Shown here: piece by piece, positions 50,201 to 61,073 of the stretch
Numbering within the stretch: the stretch's first letter is position 1
How the letters are laid out: each line of letters starts with the position of its first letter
Source of the DNA: Sisyra terminalis
Lineage: Eukaryota; Arthropoda; Insecta; Neuroptera; Sisyridae
Length of the DNA stretch: 64,000 bases
Assembly (NCBI GenBank): GCA_958496175.1
Contig: OY292277.1
Coordinates: forward strand, 21,718,282-21,782,281
Direction: 5' to 3'
The notes under the pieces: model-generated
Database searches by the model: none
What the model saw: only the letters and a program-made list of their open reading frames with translations
Told to the model about the DNA's origin: nothing
Translations under genes and position numbers: made by a program

Positions 50201-52969
50201 GTAGTCTTTGTTTTATCTACGGTGCTATTCGCTAGTCTGTCTTTCTCATGTGTGACGGTGAAGATTAGATCTAATCTTTAGAGGATTGGTATATATTGTA
50301 TTCGGGTTATGGATGAGTAGTAATTTAACGTTTATAACCAACACCCCTGTCTCAACCTCACCGTACTGTACACGCTTTTTGTTTCTCACCCTTTGAAGGA
50401 GTTTTTCGTATTGAGGGAGAATTCGGAGCCAACTCCGTTTATTACAAAGCACCAAGTGAAAAGATAGTTAATGATTTTTTGACCCTGTTGGATTTGATCT
50501 GTCCATTATCCCAAATAAACCATATGTCAGATATACAGGAACTGGGATGTTCCCGTTCCCCTTTTATATTTTTTGTCGTTGTCTTAAGACGGTCTCGTTG
50601 TTATTACATCGTCCAAAATACATTAATTTTACTCGAGAGAAAATTTAATCAAGTGACTCGCATCGTAGATTAAATACCGTTTGTATTGGAACAGAAATAG
50701 TAAAAACTTAGGAAACTATTTCTGGGAAATTAAACTCGACAGTTTAAAAAATATAGATTTTAAACTATTTTTGCAATAGAGTAGTAGATGGGATAAGTTG
50801 AGTTGAATGAAGGAACTGCACGAAGACTGATGATCGAAATTCCCATTGGGATTGCGTGATGGACATTCAGTACCAAGAGCATATTTTTCTTTGGGACGCT
50901 TTTATTCATTGTCGTTTTTCCCATCTAAATTGTGACAACAAAGAATATGGATCCATTAACTTCAACTTATTAAAATCAATAATGCAAAATTTAAGATATT
51001 TTATACTAAATGAATTTTTAACGATATTTTTTTCTATATTCCTTTACTATAAATGCATATTCGTATTTTATTCTTCTTTCAGTTTCATGAGAACTATTTA
51101 CATTTACTAGCCACTTGTGGGGTATAAAACGTATAAATAAAACGAAACGCGTTGACATCTTTATTTTTTGGACTTGTGATCTTTTGGCATTTTTACCATC
51201 TTGAGAAAAATAAAGAGAAGTTAGATACCTTAACATACATTTATTAGAAATTTTTATGATGTTGATCGATAATGTCGCATCATTTCACCCAATACACCCT
51301 GACTTTGCATCTTTTTCTGTCATTTGTGAATGAAAAGGGAGTACTTTGATAATTATGGGATATGGAAAACGTATTCAGAACACCGTGAAAGGTTACAATA
51401 ATTTTTTTTCGTATTAATATTAAAAGGTTATACCACAAAACGTTGAACCTCTCTATATTTGTATAATATAAAAATCGTCCATGTCCCCTGATATATTTAA
51501 AATTTTATTCGTACAATTCTGGTTTCGGTTTTAATTTATTTAATTTATGAGCCAAAGACGAACTGATGACAAATTTATGAGAGTTTGGAAAAAAATGTCA
51601 GAATATTTTCAGTTGCGAATACGCCATGACATTTGAAAAATATCGACTTGCGTTTATGCAAATATTTTCAGGAGAAGTTTGTTGGTTTTTTTTGCTTGTG
51701 TGAATAATAAATCGCGTATATGTCTTATTAATTTTGCATGGATAAAAATAAAAATGAAAATTCCCGATTTGTATTAAATATTAACGATTGACTGGGATTC
51801 GGGAAATTATTTTCAATTTTTTTCCCTTGTCCACTATCAATTTTTCACACACATACATTGGCTACAATGAGCTCGCGCACAACCATAAAATATAGGGATG
51901 AATTTTCTTGTGTCAAATTCTCCAGGCACCCATTAGGGAATATGATTCACTCCGAAGCCCCCGTGTAGAAAATTTTATTTGGCGAACGACTTGATTTCTT
52001 GACTCTATCTTAGTTTCGCACATTCACTATATGTCAGCCGTCCAAATGCATTTGTCTTTATCATCCCATAAACAATGTATCGAAATTTGTCTTTATCAAA
52101 ACGAAATTTATACCATTACCGAGCGCAACAATGATTTACACAATCTCACCTTTTGTAAAAAGGGCGTTAATGTAATTTCATCAAAATGAAAAAAGGAATA
52201 ACCCTCAAAGCACAAAATAACGAAATTAATTCGCCTTCTAACAATACTTTCATTAATATTTTTAAACAATGAATTTAAGTATTTTTTTTTCTTTCAAACA
52301 ATAAACTTTTTGTCAGTAATTTCCATTTTTAATGGAAACTGTTAAGGATTTGTCTCTTGGCATGGTTCTCTAGCTAATATTTACATCCTAATTTTATTAA
52401 TCATGTTATAGACATGTATTTTCATGTTGTCTATAAGCTCAGTCTTAGGTAAGAGTATAAAAATTATGTAAATAATAAGCCCAATATTAAAAAAGGGGGC
52501 GATACTGCATCCCTCTTTAGCGGTAAGTTTTCTGGGAATATAGTTTTGAAAACTGGGGAAATAACAGAACAGGTCAGACTACCTGCTGTATTTAAACAAT
52601 TTACTAAGCGAAAAAAAGAAATTTACTAGGATTCCTTTAACAAAAACGAGCAAATTAGGATGAGTCCAGCACTAATTCTAATGATCGGTGAATGATCACT
52701 TGGGAAATGTAAGGTATGAAAGAATCGAATTCAACCTGTTATCGACCGATGAATTCTAGTCCTTCTGGAATGAGATCATTTACCCAGAGAAAGTATTAGA
52801 CCCGTACTAATCATTGCTTATGGGTTTACAGGTGGATTTCTCTTTAAAGTCGAGTTGCATGAGAGTGCAACTCTAAGTAGGTGGTAAACTTCTAAAGCTA
52901 AATATAACCACCACGAGACCAATAGCGAAAAAATATCGTGATTTAACAAACATATGAGGAGCACTTGTT
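50201..52969. other. Higher-complexity island grading into AT-rich sequence
   Basis: Unique, moderately complex sequence to about 52200, then more AT-rich. Frames of up to 84 codons occur on both strands without recognised domains. Confidence 0.35.
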
Positions 52970-52977
52970 GTAAATAA

Positions 52978-54022
52978 AAGTCCATCAAGTTAGCACTATA
53001 CTTTTGGAATTTCGAAAAAATAACTACGGAATATTTTGGTGGTTTTTGGCGTTCAAAAATTCTGAAAAAAAAACATTTTCGCTCGCATATTTTCCATGAA
53101 AACCCTATGTAATGCTAACTTGACGTTTTGGGCTTTTCTGTAAAATTTCGTATTTTTTTTTGTGTCATTAATTGGTGTTTTTTGTTGATCGAGAATTCCG
53201 AAAGAAAATTTTTTGTAGGTTGCATATTTTTCCGAATATAGATATAGATTCCATTTGAAGGAAAAGCTCAATTTGGGTGATTTTCCAAATATTGAACTTT
53301 GATCTTTTTTTTTGCGCAATTAGTTGGTGTGTTATTGTCGTTCGAGAATTCCGAAAGAAAATTTTTCATAGCTTGTATATTTTTCCGGATATAGACATTT
53401 GAAGAAAAAAGCTCGATTTTAGTAATTTTTTAGTAAGTTTGAATTTTTTTTCGCCATTAGCTGGTATTTTTTTGTCTTTCGAGAGTTTTGAAAGAAAAAA
53501 TGCAAGCTATTGCATTTTTTTCCGGGAAACGCTAGTTAAAGAAAAAGCTCTATCTACTTAGACATACCATATCTAATATAGAACCTTCAATACTTATGAA
53601 AGCAAGTAACGAATATTATATAGGTATGCGCGTAAAGAAATTATTTCTTTCAGAACTTTGAACGACAAAACAACACCAATTAATGGTGAGAAAAAGTTAT
53701 GGAAAGTTCAATATTTGAAAAATAATCCAAATCGAGCTTTTTTTTATAATAGCGTTTCCCGGGAAAATATGCAAGCTATGAAATTTTTTCTTTGGAAGTC
53801 TCGAACGATAAAAAACACCAACTAATGGCGAAAAATTTTTCTAAATTACAATATTTGGTAAATTACTAAAATCGAGCTTTCTTCTTCAAATGGCTATATC
53901 CGGGAAAATATGCAAACTATGAAATTTTTCTTTCAGAATTCTTGAACGACAAAAAAATACCAAAATATTCCGTAGTTATTTTTTCGAAATTCCAAAAATG
54001 TAGTGCTAATTTGATGGACGTC
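52978..54022. mobile_element. Fold-back element A2
   Basis: Inverted ends: left AAGTCCATCAAGTTAGCACT (52978), right complement GACGTCCATCAAATTAGCAC (54022). Both continue GGAATTTCGAAAAAATAACT and then ACGGAATATTTTGG almost perfectly. It is flanked by GTAAATAA (52970-52977) and GTGAATAA (54023-54030), an 8-bp target duplication with one difference. Inside, units of about 140-155 bp, each with CGAGAATTCCGAAAGAAAAT-like, GCATATTTTTCCG-like and AATTGGTG-like blocks, run forward three times (near 53168, 53327 and 53466). They recur inverted twice (about 53650-53960) around a centre near 53600. No transposase. Fold-back elements with inner tandem units are built this way. Confidence 0.8.
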
Positions 54023-55138
54023 GTGAATAAGTATGATTTTTTCCTTTATAGGTATCTAGTACAATGAACCCCTATGAGCCTATGCAGCTTATAAGCCTTT
54101 TTTTTCATAAAAATTTTGAAACTTATTGTCGCTAAAGATAGTTGCTCAAAATGTTTAGTTACCCATTAAATCTCATACCAAAGTTCCTCCAAACTTCCGA
54201 AAAACTTATGAACAATGTCTTGTTTTCTTAGCCATGATTCTTCTTATTTCTTATTGGTACTTACAAAAGGAAGAAGTTTTAAAGTATTCTTTACTTTTGA
54301 ACCCAAAAAAATCGCACTGAATCATATCTGGCAAATTTGGTGTTTACTTTATAATATTGTTGTGCCTAGCCAATTAGGCTAAAATTTACAAAGAAGTATT
54401 GAAATGAGAAGACGCATTATAATGATATAAAAATCTTAAATTTTTTCGCTTAAAAATTTTTAGCAAAAAATCGCATTTGTTTTCGAATTTTTTTAGCAAA
54501 CGGTGTCAAACATAGCGATACGTTTTGATTGATAAAGTAGTTATTAACTATTAAAATAAAGGAATCCGAAATATTTGATGGTCAAACTCCTTTTCGTGTA
54601 TGAGTATCATTTGATTCGTTGTATTGTAATAACTTTTTTTGAGTTCTCTCCATTAATTTTTCATATTATTATAAATGAGGATTGAACAGTAAAATTGATT
54701 TAGGTCTTTTAGGTTTTTAATTTGTTAACTGGCTGCAAAAAAGCAACCTATCGATGGCAATTTCGATTTTTAATTTGATATTCCGAAATACGTTATTGTA
54801 ATGATAATACACAAATAAAAAACTTAAATTTTGGAATTCGACGCTACATTTATACAAAAAAAATGGATTATATTTTTAGAATCCAATTAGTAAAGAGAGC
54901 TAAGAGTGCCATCACCCGTATCTATTTTTTGTCCTGTGTATGGTATAAATTGTATAATAAATTATGATATACCATATAGATTGTCGTTATTTTTGACAAT
55001 ATAAAACATACTGTATTGCAACTAGATATTCTAACAACATTAGTTGACTCTATTTCTCACTTCCTATCTTTTACACCATCTATCTGTTCCATGGAACATT
55101 TAATATTCCCTCTGGATCCCAATATCGAAAATATTGAC

Positions 55139-55466
55139 TGCTATCAAGTTAGCATTATACTATTGAAACTTATAAAGACAAAGCCTTTTGCATATTTTCC
55201 AGAAAACCTCATGCATTGCTTAGCTGACGTTGAAAACTTTTCTACAGGCGATAAAATTTCGTTTTTTTATACGCTATTAATTGTGTTTTTTTTTTTTTGT
55301 CGTTTAAGAGTTCTGGAAAAAAAGTTTGTTACTATTATATTTTCCGAGGAAATAATATTTATTGAAAAACTCGATTTGAAAATTTTTTAAATATTGATAT
55401 TTTTCTCCTTTGCGATAAATTGATAGTAATTAGCTCCTGGAAAGAAGTTCCCTGAATGTTTTTTCA
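55139..55466. mobile_element. Fold-back fragment A3
   Basis: Begins TGCTATCAAGTTAGCATTAT and continues with TTTGCATATTTTCCAGAAAA, TAGCTGACGTTG and TTTTTGTCGTTTAAGAGTTC, all diverged versions of the A1/A2 end and first inner unit. No right end is visible, because the mariner copy at 55469 starts here. The 124-codon frame through it (55016-55390) is repeat sequence, not a gene. Confidence 0.6.
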
Positions 55467-55528
55467 TACTATGTGTGATCAAAAAGTAAGGAGACTTTTC
55501 ATTTTTTTAAAAAAAATCATTTACTCAT

Positions 55529-56124
55529 TTAATTTTTTTTATCCTCCTCAAAATAACCCCTATTTGATACAATGCACTTGTACCAGCGTTTTTTACAGTC
55601 GTCAAAGCACTTTTGAAATGCACTTTTTGGTATTGCCTTAAGCTCCTCCGGCGATGCAGCCTTAATGTCCTCAATCGTTGCGAATCTTCGTTCTTTCATG
55701 TTACGTTTCAATTTTGGGAAGAGGAAAAAATCACAGGAGGCCAAGTCCGGTGATTACGGTAGTTGAGGCATGATGGAACTAGTATTTTGGCCCAATAAGT
55801 ACCCACTAATAACGACTTGTGTGCAGGAACATTATCATGGTGCATAATCCATGAATTTTCTTTCCACAATTCCGCCCGTTTTTTTTTTCACGCAAACGCC
55901 GCATAGCCTCCAGGTAATACTCCTTGTTTACCATATGACCTTCTAGAAGAAATTCTTGATGCACAACGCCTTGGTAATCAAAGAAAACTGTTATCAAAAC
56001 CTTCACATCCAAACGATCTTGGCGTGCCTTTTTCGGTCTTGGCTCTTCTAGACGCTTCCATCGGCATGATTGGACTTTGGTTTCAATGTCATAACCATAT
56101 GCCCATGACTCATCACCAGTTATA
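55529..56124 (-). pseudogene. mariner transposase, broken C-terminal two-thirds
   Basis: On the minus strand the catalytic part is readable: TVITGDESWAYGYDIETKVQ (first D of the DDD triad), then RPKKARQDRLDVKVLITVFF, DYQGVVHQEF, VNKEYYLEAMRRLRE. After a one-base shift in an A run near 55885 comes WIMHHDNVPAH (second D). After a second shift, PQLP, a stop (TAA where a Tyr codon is expected), then SPDLASCDFFLFPKLKRNMK (third D) and KSAFQKCFDDCKKRWYKCI. It belongs to the D34D mariner group. The N-terminal paired HTH DNA-binding domain is absent, replaced by the antisense of the inverted right arm. Two frameshifts and a stop make it non-functional. Confidence 0.85.
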
Positions 56125-56420
56125 ACCGTATTCACCGGACTTGGCCCCCTGTGACTTTTTCCGCTTCCCAAAATTAAAAAGTAACATGGAAGAACAGAGA
56201 TTCGCAACGATTTAGAAGATTAAGGCTGCATCACTGGAGTAGCTTAAGACAATACCAAAAAGTGCATTTTAAAAGTGCTTTGACGACTGGAAAAAGTGCT
56301 GGCACAACTGCATTGTATCAAAGAGGGGTTATTTTGAAAGGGATAAAAAAAATTTAGACGAATAAATGAATAATTTTTTTTAAAAAGGAAAAAGTCTCCT
56401 TATTTTTTGATGATGCCTCG
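56125..56420 (+). repeat. Inverted right arm of the palindromic mariner
   Basis: Plus-strand copy of the transposase 3-prime end: CCGGACTTGGCCCCCTGTGA, AAGTAACATGGAAGAACAGA, AATACCAAAAAGTGCATTTT, down to AAAAAGTCTCCTTATTTTTT. It pairs with 55469-55760. Stops (for example TAG in GATTTAGAAG and GGAGTAGC) show it is not coding either. Confidence 0.8.
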
Positions 56421-56422
56421 TA

Positions 56423-59200
56423 TTTCTGCAAACTTTTAGAATATCAGCGACATTCCTACATGCTTTATTTAAAAAATTCCTAAAATATCAATTTTTTGTT
56501 GAAAAATATGTGGTATTCTCATTGTTGAAATCATCTTTTAATTCCTAATGTTGTCTTTGGACTCTGCCATTGATTAATTAAATAAAATTTACGATACACG
56601 ACGACGAAGAACACGCCCTCTGAAATAACATTATCATTAATTAAACTATATGCAATATAAAAAAGTTGTGCGACATTCTTTTTAAAATGTACCATCCCTC
56701 AGTCGTGGAAGAACGGGACAACTTCCCGACATAGTCATGTAGCATCCCCGTAAGCGCGGCGCCCATTTTTCCCACCCCGTTTTATTCGATGGGGGACGAG
56801 CGAAAAAAAATCAGCTACTGGTTTTAAAAATAATTTAAGTAACACGAGAGATTCTAACAGCAGTTTATACAAAAGTAATTAGTGATATCTCGTGTTAATG
56901 TGCTCTATAATTTCGCCTCATCCCCATCACCCATCCTCTCCAAATGGATACGAATCCCTCGATATAAATTTCACTCATACCCACGTGTATTTTTCGCCGG
57001 GGTTGTCACGTTATTCGAACGAAAAATTTCGGTCTATGATACCTGGACGTTTTCCAGCCTTAAGTCTATTTAATTAATAACCAGGATAACTCCCATCCGG
57101 GTTGGGAAAATATTGTCGTCACAGAACTCACGAGCAAACGAGGCTGAGTTTTCTTTTATTTTTCCTCTCGTTCCCGGTTTCGACTTTGAAGGGATCGTTA
57201 CCGTATAAAAAAGTGAGTTTGGACGTGTGTCCTCTTAAAAAATACGCCATTAATCGTTAAAAAGCTCAAGTTAAATGTTGCATGGTTTATGTCTGTCGTT
57301 AGCTCGTTCTTCATTAATGCTTTCACGTTAGGCATCCATTCATTTCTCATCCCCCAACCACCACCCATGGGAATTCGACCCGATAGCCCAACTAAACCAT
57401 ATTGCTTCGTTTTTACACCCTAGATTTATGCCCCGTTTTTCTCTTTGTAATTAGCTGAAAATTGTTATTACGATTTAAAACGGCCTTTTTTATTGAATAC
57501 GACTTTAAAAAAGCAACCTCGAAAGCTTTGTATTGTTATTTCTGCAGGTTTTTCTTCAGCTGTTTGATTGGATTTATGTCGAGGGTATATAGAGGAAAAC
57601 CAATAAATCAAAGTAAATCTAGAAATAAGGAAGTACGATCTGGCACGTATAAATAATCCAATTAATCAATAATATATGCTCAAGGGAGAGGAAAAAAACA
57701 CAAAAATTTATATGTAGAAAGCGAAGGCAATCTAAATGGTGGGCGCACATCTGGAATTGACATCTCAATAAATCTGTATAAAACCACAAATCATTTGAAT
57801 GAAATTGTAACCTCGTATCCGGCAAATGGAGCAGAACTACATTAGATGCGATCTAAGACGATTTAAACGAGGTTTATTCTAACGTCGTCGCCTTAAAAAT
57901 AAAACAAATCCAATGGGGTAGGACGAATAGTTGAAGACGTGCAATTTATTTCACCGTGACACACAATATTGGATTTCATATTTGAAACAAATCGCCTATT
58001 AAATCTCGATTATCTCCCGGAATTCCACTCACAATTTCGGAATAATGGGAAATGATTGTTTTCAAAACACATATTGTACGCGAAATATGAAACCTGTTGC
58101 ATCGTAATAGGACATGGGTCAGATAGGGTTGGTCAGCTTATCGGAGGGAAGACAATACCGAATATATTAAATTTGTCACTTAACTGAAACGAATTATTTC
58201 ACACAATTCGTATACATTTTATCTTTTGTGCGATACTATCTTGAGGGTAATAAAAATTATTCATTTTTCAAATTTTACGTATTCATTTTATTCAAGTGTA
58301 AGATATGTTCGGTTTAATATATCAAAACGAACAAATTTGTACGCAAATATAGAGAACAGGCCGCCCAGAAATGATAATATTACATCATCCCCTAATTTCT
58401 AAGATAATAATAATAATAACGGCCGCTTAAGGGTACATATATCAATTTTTTATGTGCCATTAAAGCGAATTATTAATCGTTACGTCGAAAATAAATGGTA
58501 AAATGGCAATTTGTGGGCGCTTACAGGAAATATACATTTTATAGGAAAGATGCTAAAGAATACGGTGGGAGATCTTAAATTTTTTTTTAAAGATAAAATT
58601 TATAATCGCAGTCGTAGTCACTTCGAACGTGTTCGTTAGTTTCAACCAATCGTACAGGAATGAATCAAAGAAATCGTTCGCTTTCCAGAAAATTTCCAGA
58701 TAAGAAATTAAAATGTCCCGCTGTGCACAAAATACACAGTCACACTGTTTTCAATCTTGAAACAATTATTTCCATATACACGTCATCCCTTAATTTGTTT
58801 TAAGGGTACGCGATTTTCGAGCTTTGTTGATTTTAATTTAGTGTAACAGATCAGTTATTATGTATAATTTGACTACACGCTTCTTTAGTTGATTGAATGA
58901 ACTCGACGAATTCATTAGAAGTGATTTTTTTGCGAAAATATTGGTTTTGTTTAATGAGGCGTGAAGGTTGTGAAGTTCACCTTTTACTCTTTCATTTCCG
59001 TTTCATTAAAATCTAATTTAGTCGGTTGATTATTTTGTTTGATTTAATTCAAATTAATGTATTGTGACATTAGTAATGAGAAACATTTCAAACATGTCTC
59101 GAAATAAATCAACATTCCAAAGACCAAAGAAAACGGTGACGGCAAAGTGAAACAATGCAAATGTCTTTGTGTTGTGCCCATTTCTCCCATGTCTGTTATT
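56423..59200. other. Non-coding, mostly higher-complexity island
   Basis: After a short AT-rich flank, 56600-59200 is balanced non-repetitive sequence, with a GC-rich patch near 56745-56780 (GCGCGGCGCCC). Short frames overlap in several registers and none has a domain. Confidence 0.35.
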
Positions 59201-59661
59201 TGTCTATGGGGAGAGCTTTAGTTTTTTTGGTGGAAACTGAAAGAAGAAATTTGCCTTCTGCAAATTCAATAAACATTTTGAACAACAGATATGAAACACT
59301 CGAAAAGATTGGTTTTGTATTTTCTTGAGATTAAATTTGAAGAAAAAAAAATCGAAACAATAACTCATTTTTACTTCTGTGGCGTTTTATTATTTATGAA
59401 AAGTTTGTTACAGTCCAAATCAAAAATAGCTTACATATTTTGTTTTATTTTTGGTTTTATTTTTACAAAATTTAACCAAAAAAAAAACAATTTACAATAT
59501 CTTAAGTTTGTATTTTTGTCTGTAACCCAGAATGTAAACAACTAATGGACTGAAATTGCAAAAGTACTTGCCAAAAATTTTAAACGAATCTTCCGTACAT
59601 TTAAGGGGTCCGTCTAATCATTAATGTGGTTAAGAACGACCGATTTTTTCCCTCAATTTTG
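59201..59661. other. AT-rich stretch
   Basis: An 84-codon frame at 59291-59545 is low-complexity (K, F and I rich) and unassigned. Confidence 0.3.
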
Positions 59662-60298
59662 CTCAAAAATTGCTTTATTGATCGCAAGACTGTTTTCAGT
59701 AAAGGAAAAACTAAAAAAAAAAGTAATTAAAACCAACATGCATTCCATATGTTTAAAGAAATACAGTAAGCCCCTCGAGTTTTGCACTTAAATGAATGTT
59801 GAATGTTTGAAAGTAGAGGAATGGAAGAAAATATGTGACAAACACTGCGTTTTAAAGTATTTATTTATCAATATCTTCTTTTTTGGTAAAAATGTCTATA
59901 ATATGCGGTATCTTTCTTAACTGCCCTATATACTGGAGATATACGTTCTCTATTGGGATCACATTTTTTCTCAAAAATTGCTTTATTGGTCGCAAGACTG
60001 TCTTCAGTATAGGGAGGAACTAAAAGAAAAAAAATAAAACCAACATGCTTTCCATATGTTTAAAGAAATACAGTAGGCCCTCGAGTTTTGCACTTAATTT
60101 GAATGTTGAAGTGAATGTAGAATGTTTGAAAATAAAGGAATGTAAAAAAATATGTGACAAACACTGCGTTTTAAAGTATTTATTTATCAATATCTTCTTT
60201 TCTTGGCAAAAATGTCTATAACATGCGGTGTCTTTCTCAACTGCCCTATGTAGATACTTGAGGTATACGTTCTCCATTGGTATCACATTCTTCCATGA
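59662..60298. repeat. Tandem duplication, two units of about 308-328 bp
   Basis: Unit 1 (59662-59969) and unit 2 (59970-60298) both begin CTCAAAAATTGCTTTATTG and share GTTTAAAGAAATACAGTA, CTCGAGTTTTGCACTTAA, TGACAAACACTGCGTTTTAA and TGCGGT-A/G-TCTTTCT-T/C-AACTG in the same order, at roughly 85-90 percent identity by eye. Unit 2 has small insertions. No coding sense. Both lie just upstream of the hAT remnant. Confidence 0.85.
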
Positions 60299-60506
60299 AA
60301 GTCATTCCTTGCTTGAAATACCATGTTAGAATCTTCATTTAATGGTCTTCCAATCCTTTATGCAAACTAAAAGCCTTAGTTTGAATAATTGAATAACTTA
60401 AAGGGACATTATTTTGTTGTTTATTATTGATCCTAGATGACAAAGATCTTTATATTTTGTCCATCACTATGTCGTGTCTTTTGGTGTCATTAGTGTCAAT
60501 TAGACT

Positions 60507-60956
60507 GTGAATACAAAGTTGGAAAAAACAAAATTAAAAAATGTCCTAAGGTATTTACGTAACTATAAAGATTTCAAAAATGAAAAAGAAGAAAAGAGAC
60601 TACTCAATTCGAATTTGATCAAATTTATCGAAGTTATCGAAGATGATGATGGCACTTGTGTTGATAGTGAAAAGGAATTGTCTCTTGAACAAAAATTAGA
60701 GTTATCGATAACTAAAAAAGTTTGAACAAACTAAAACACCATATCGAAATCAATTATATCCAAAACCATCTTATGGGCATTCGATTAATTTGAAGATGAG
60801 GGATTTTAAAGTAAATACTTTCAAAAGGTATATCGCGCCTTTCTAACAGTACCACCAACTAGGGTAGATACTGAAAGAGCCTCTACGTCAGGTAATAAAG
60901 GCACAAAATTACGTATCAGTCTTAATGTCAGTACAACTGATTCATTATTTTTATAA
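60507..60956 (+). pseudogene. hAT transposase C-terminal remnant
   Basis: The frame at 60507-60725 gives 'NVLRYLRNYKDFKNEKEEKR', an acidic segment (VIEDDDG) and 'LSLEQKLELSITKKV'. This matches the linker before the dimerisation domain in a common arthropod hAT group. After a break, 60828-60956 gives FLTVPPTRVDTERASTSGNK, then GTKLRISLNVSTTDSLFL and a stop. That is the hAT C-terminal dimerisation signature (family: PPTSVxxERxFSxxG...TKLRxxLxxxTxDALxFL). The F of the ERxFS core is missing and the frame is broken, so the copy is dead. The catalytic domain and terminal repeats were not found. Confidence 0.75.
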
Positions 60957-61073
60957 AGATCACATTTCAAAAATGTGTAATAGTACCATAGACTGAATAG
61001 TGATATTTACTCATTTTTTGTGATTTAAATTCATACCTACGTTGTTTGTTGTTTCTTTACTTTTTTGTGATTT

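Larger units (their letters stand above)
55469..56420 (-). mobile_element. Palindromic mariner element
   Basis: Bordered by TA at 55467-55468 and 56421-56422, with 27-bp terminal repeats that differ mainly in the outer ten bases and share TCAAAAA-A/G-TAAGGAGACTTTT. The first about 292 bases (55469-55760) are not just a short TIR: they recur in inverted orientation at 56125-56420 with about 10 percent differences. Both arms hold the last quarter of the transposase gene plus its 3-prime UTR, so the element has two 3-prime ends and no 5-prime end. The 364-bp centre is the middle of the transposase gene. The shared ACCGTA at the inner junction suggests a microhomology join. Confidence 0.85.

Noticed and set aside
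55016..55390. 124-codon plus-strand frame
   Set aside because: It runs through fold-back fragment A3; the residues come from repeat blocks shared with A1 and A2, not from a protein.
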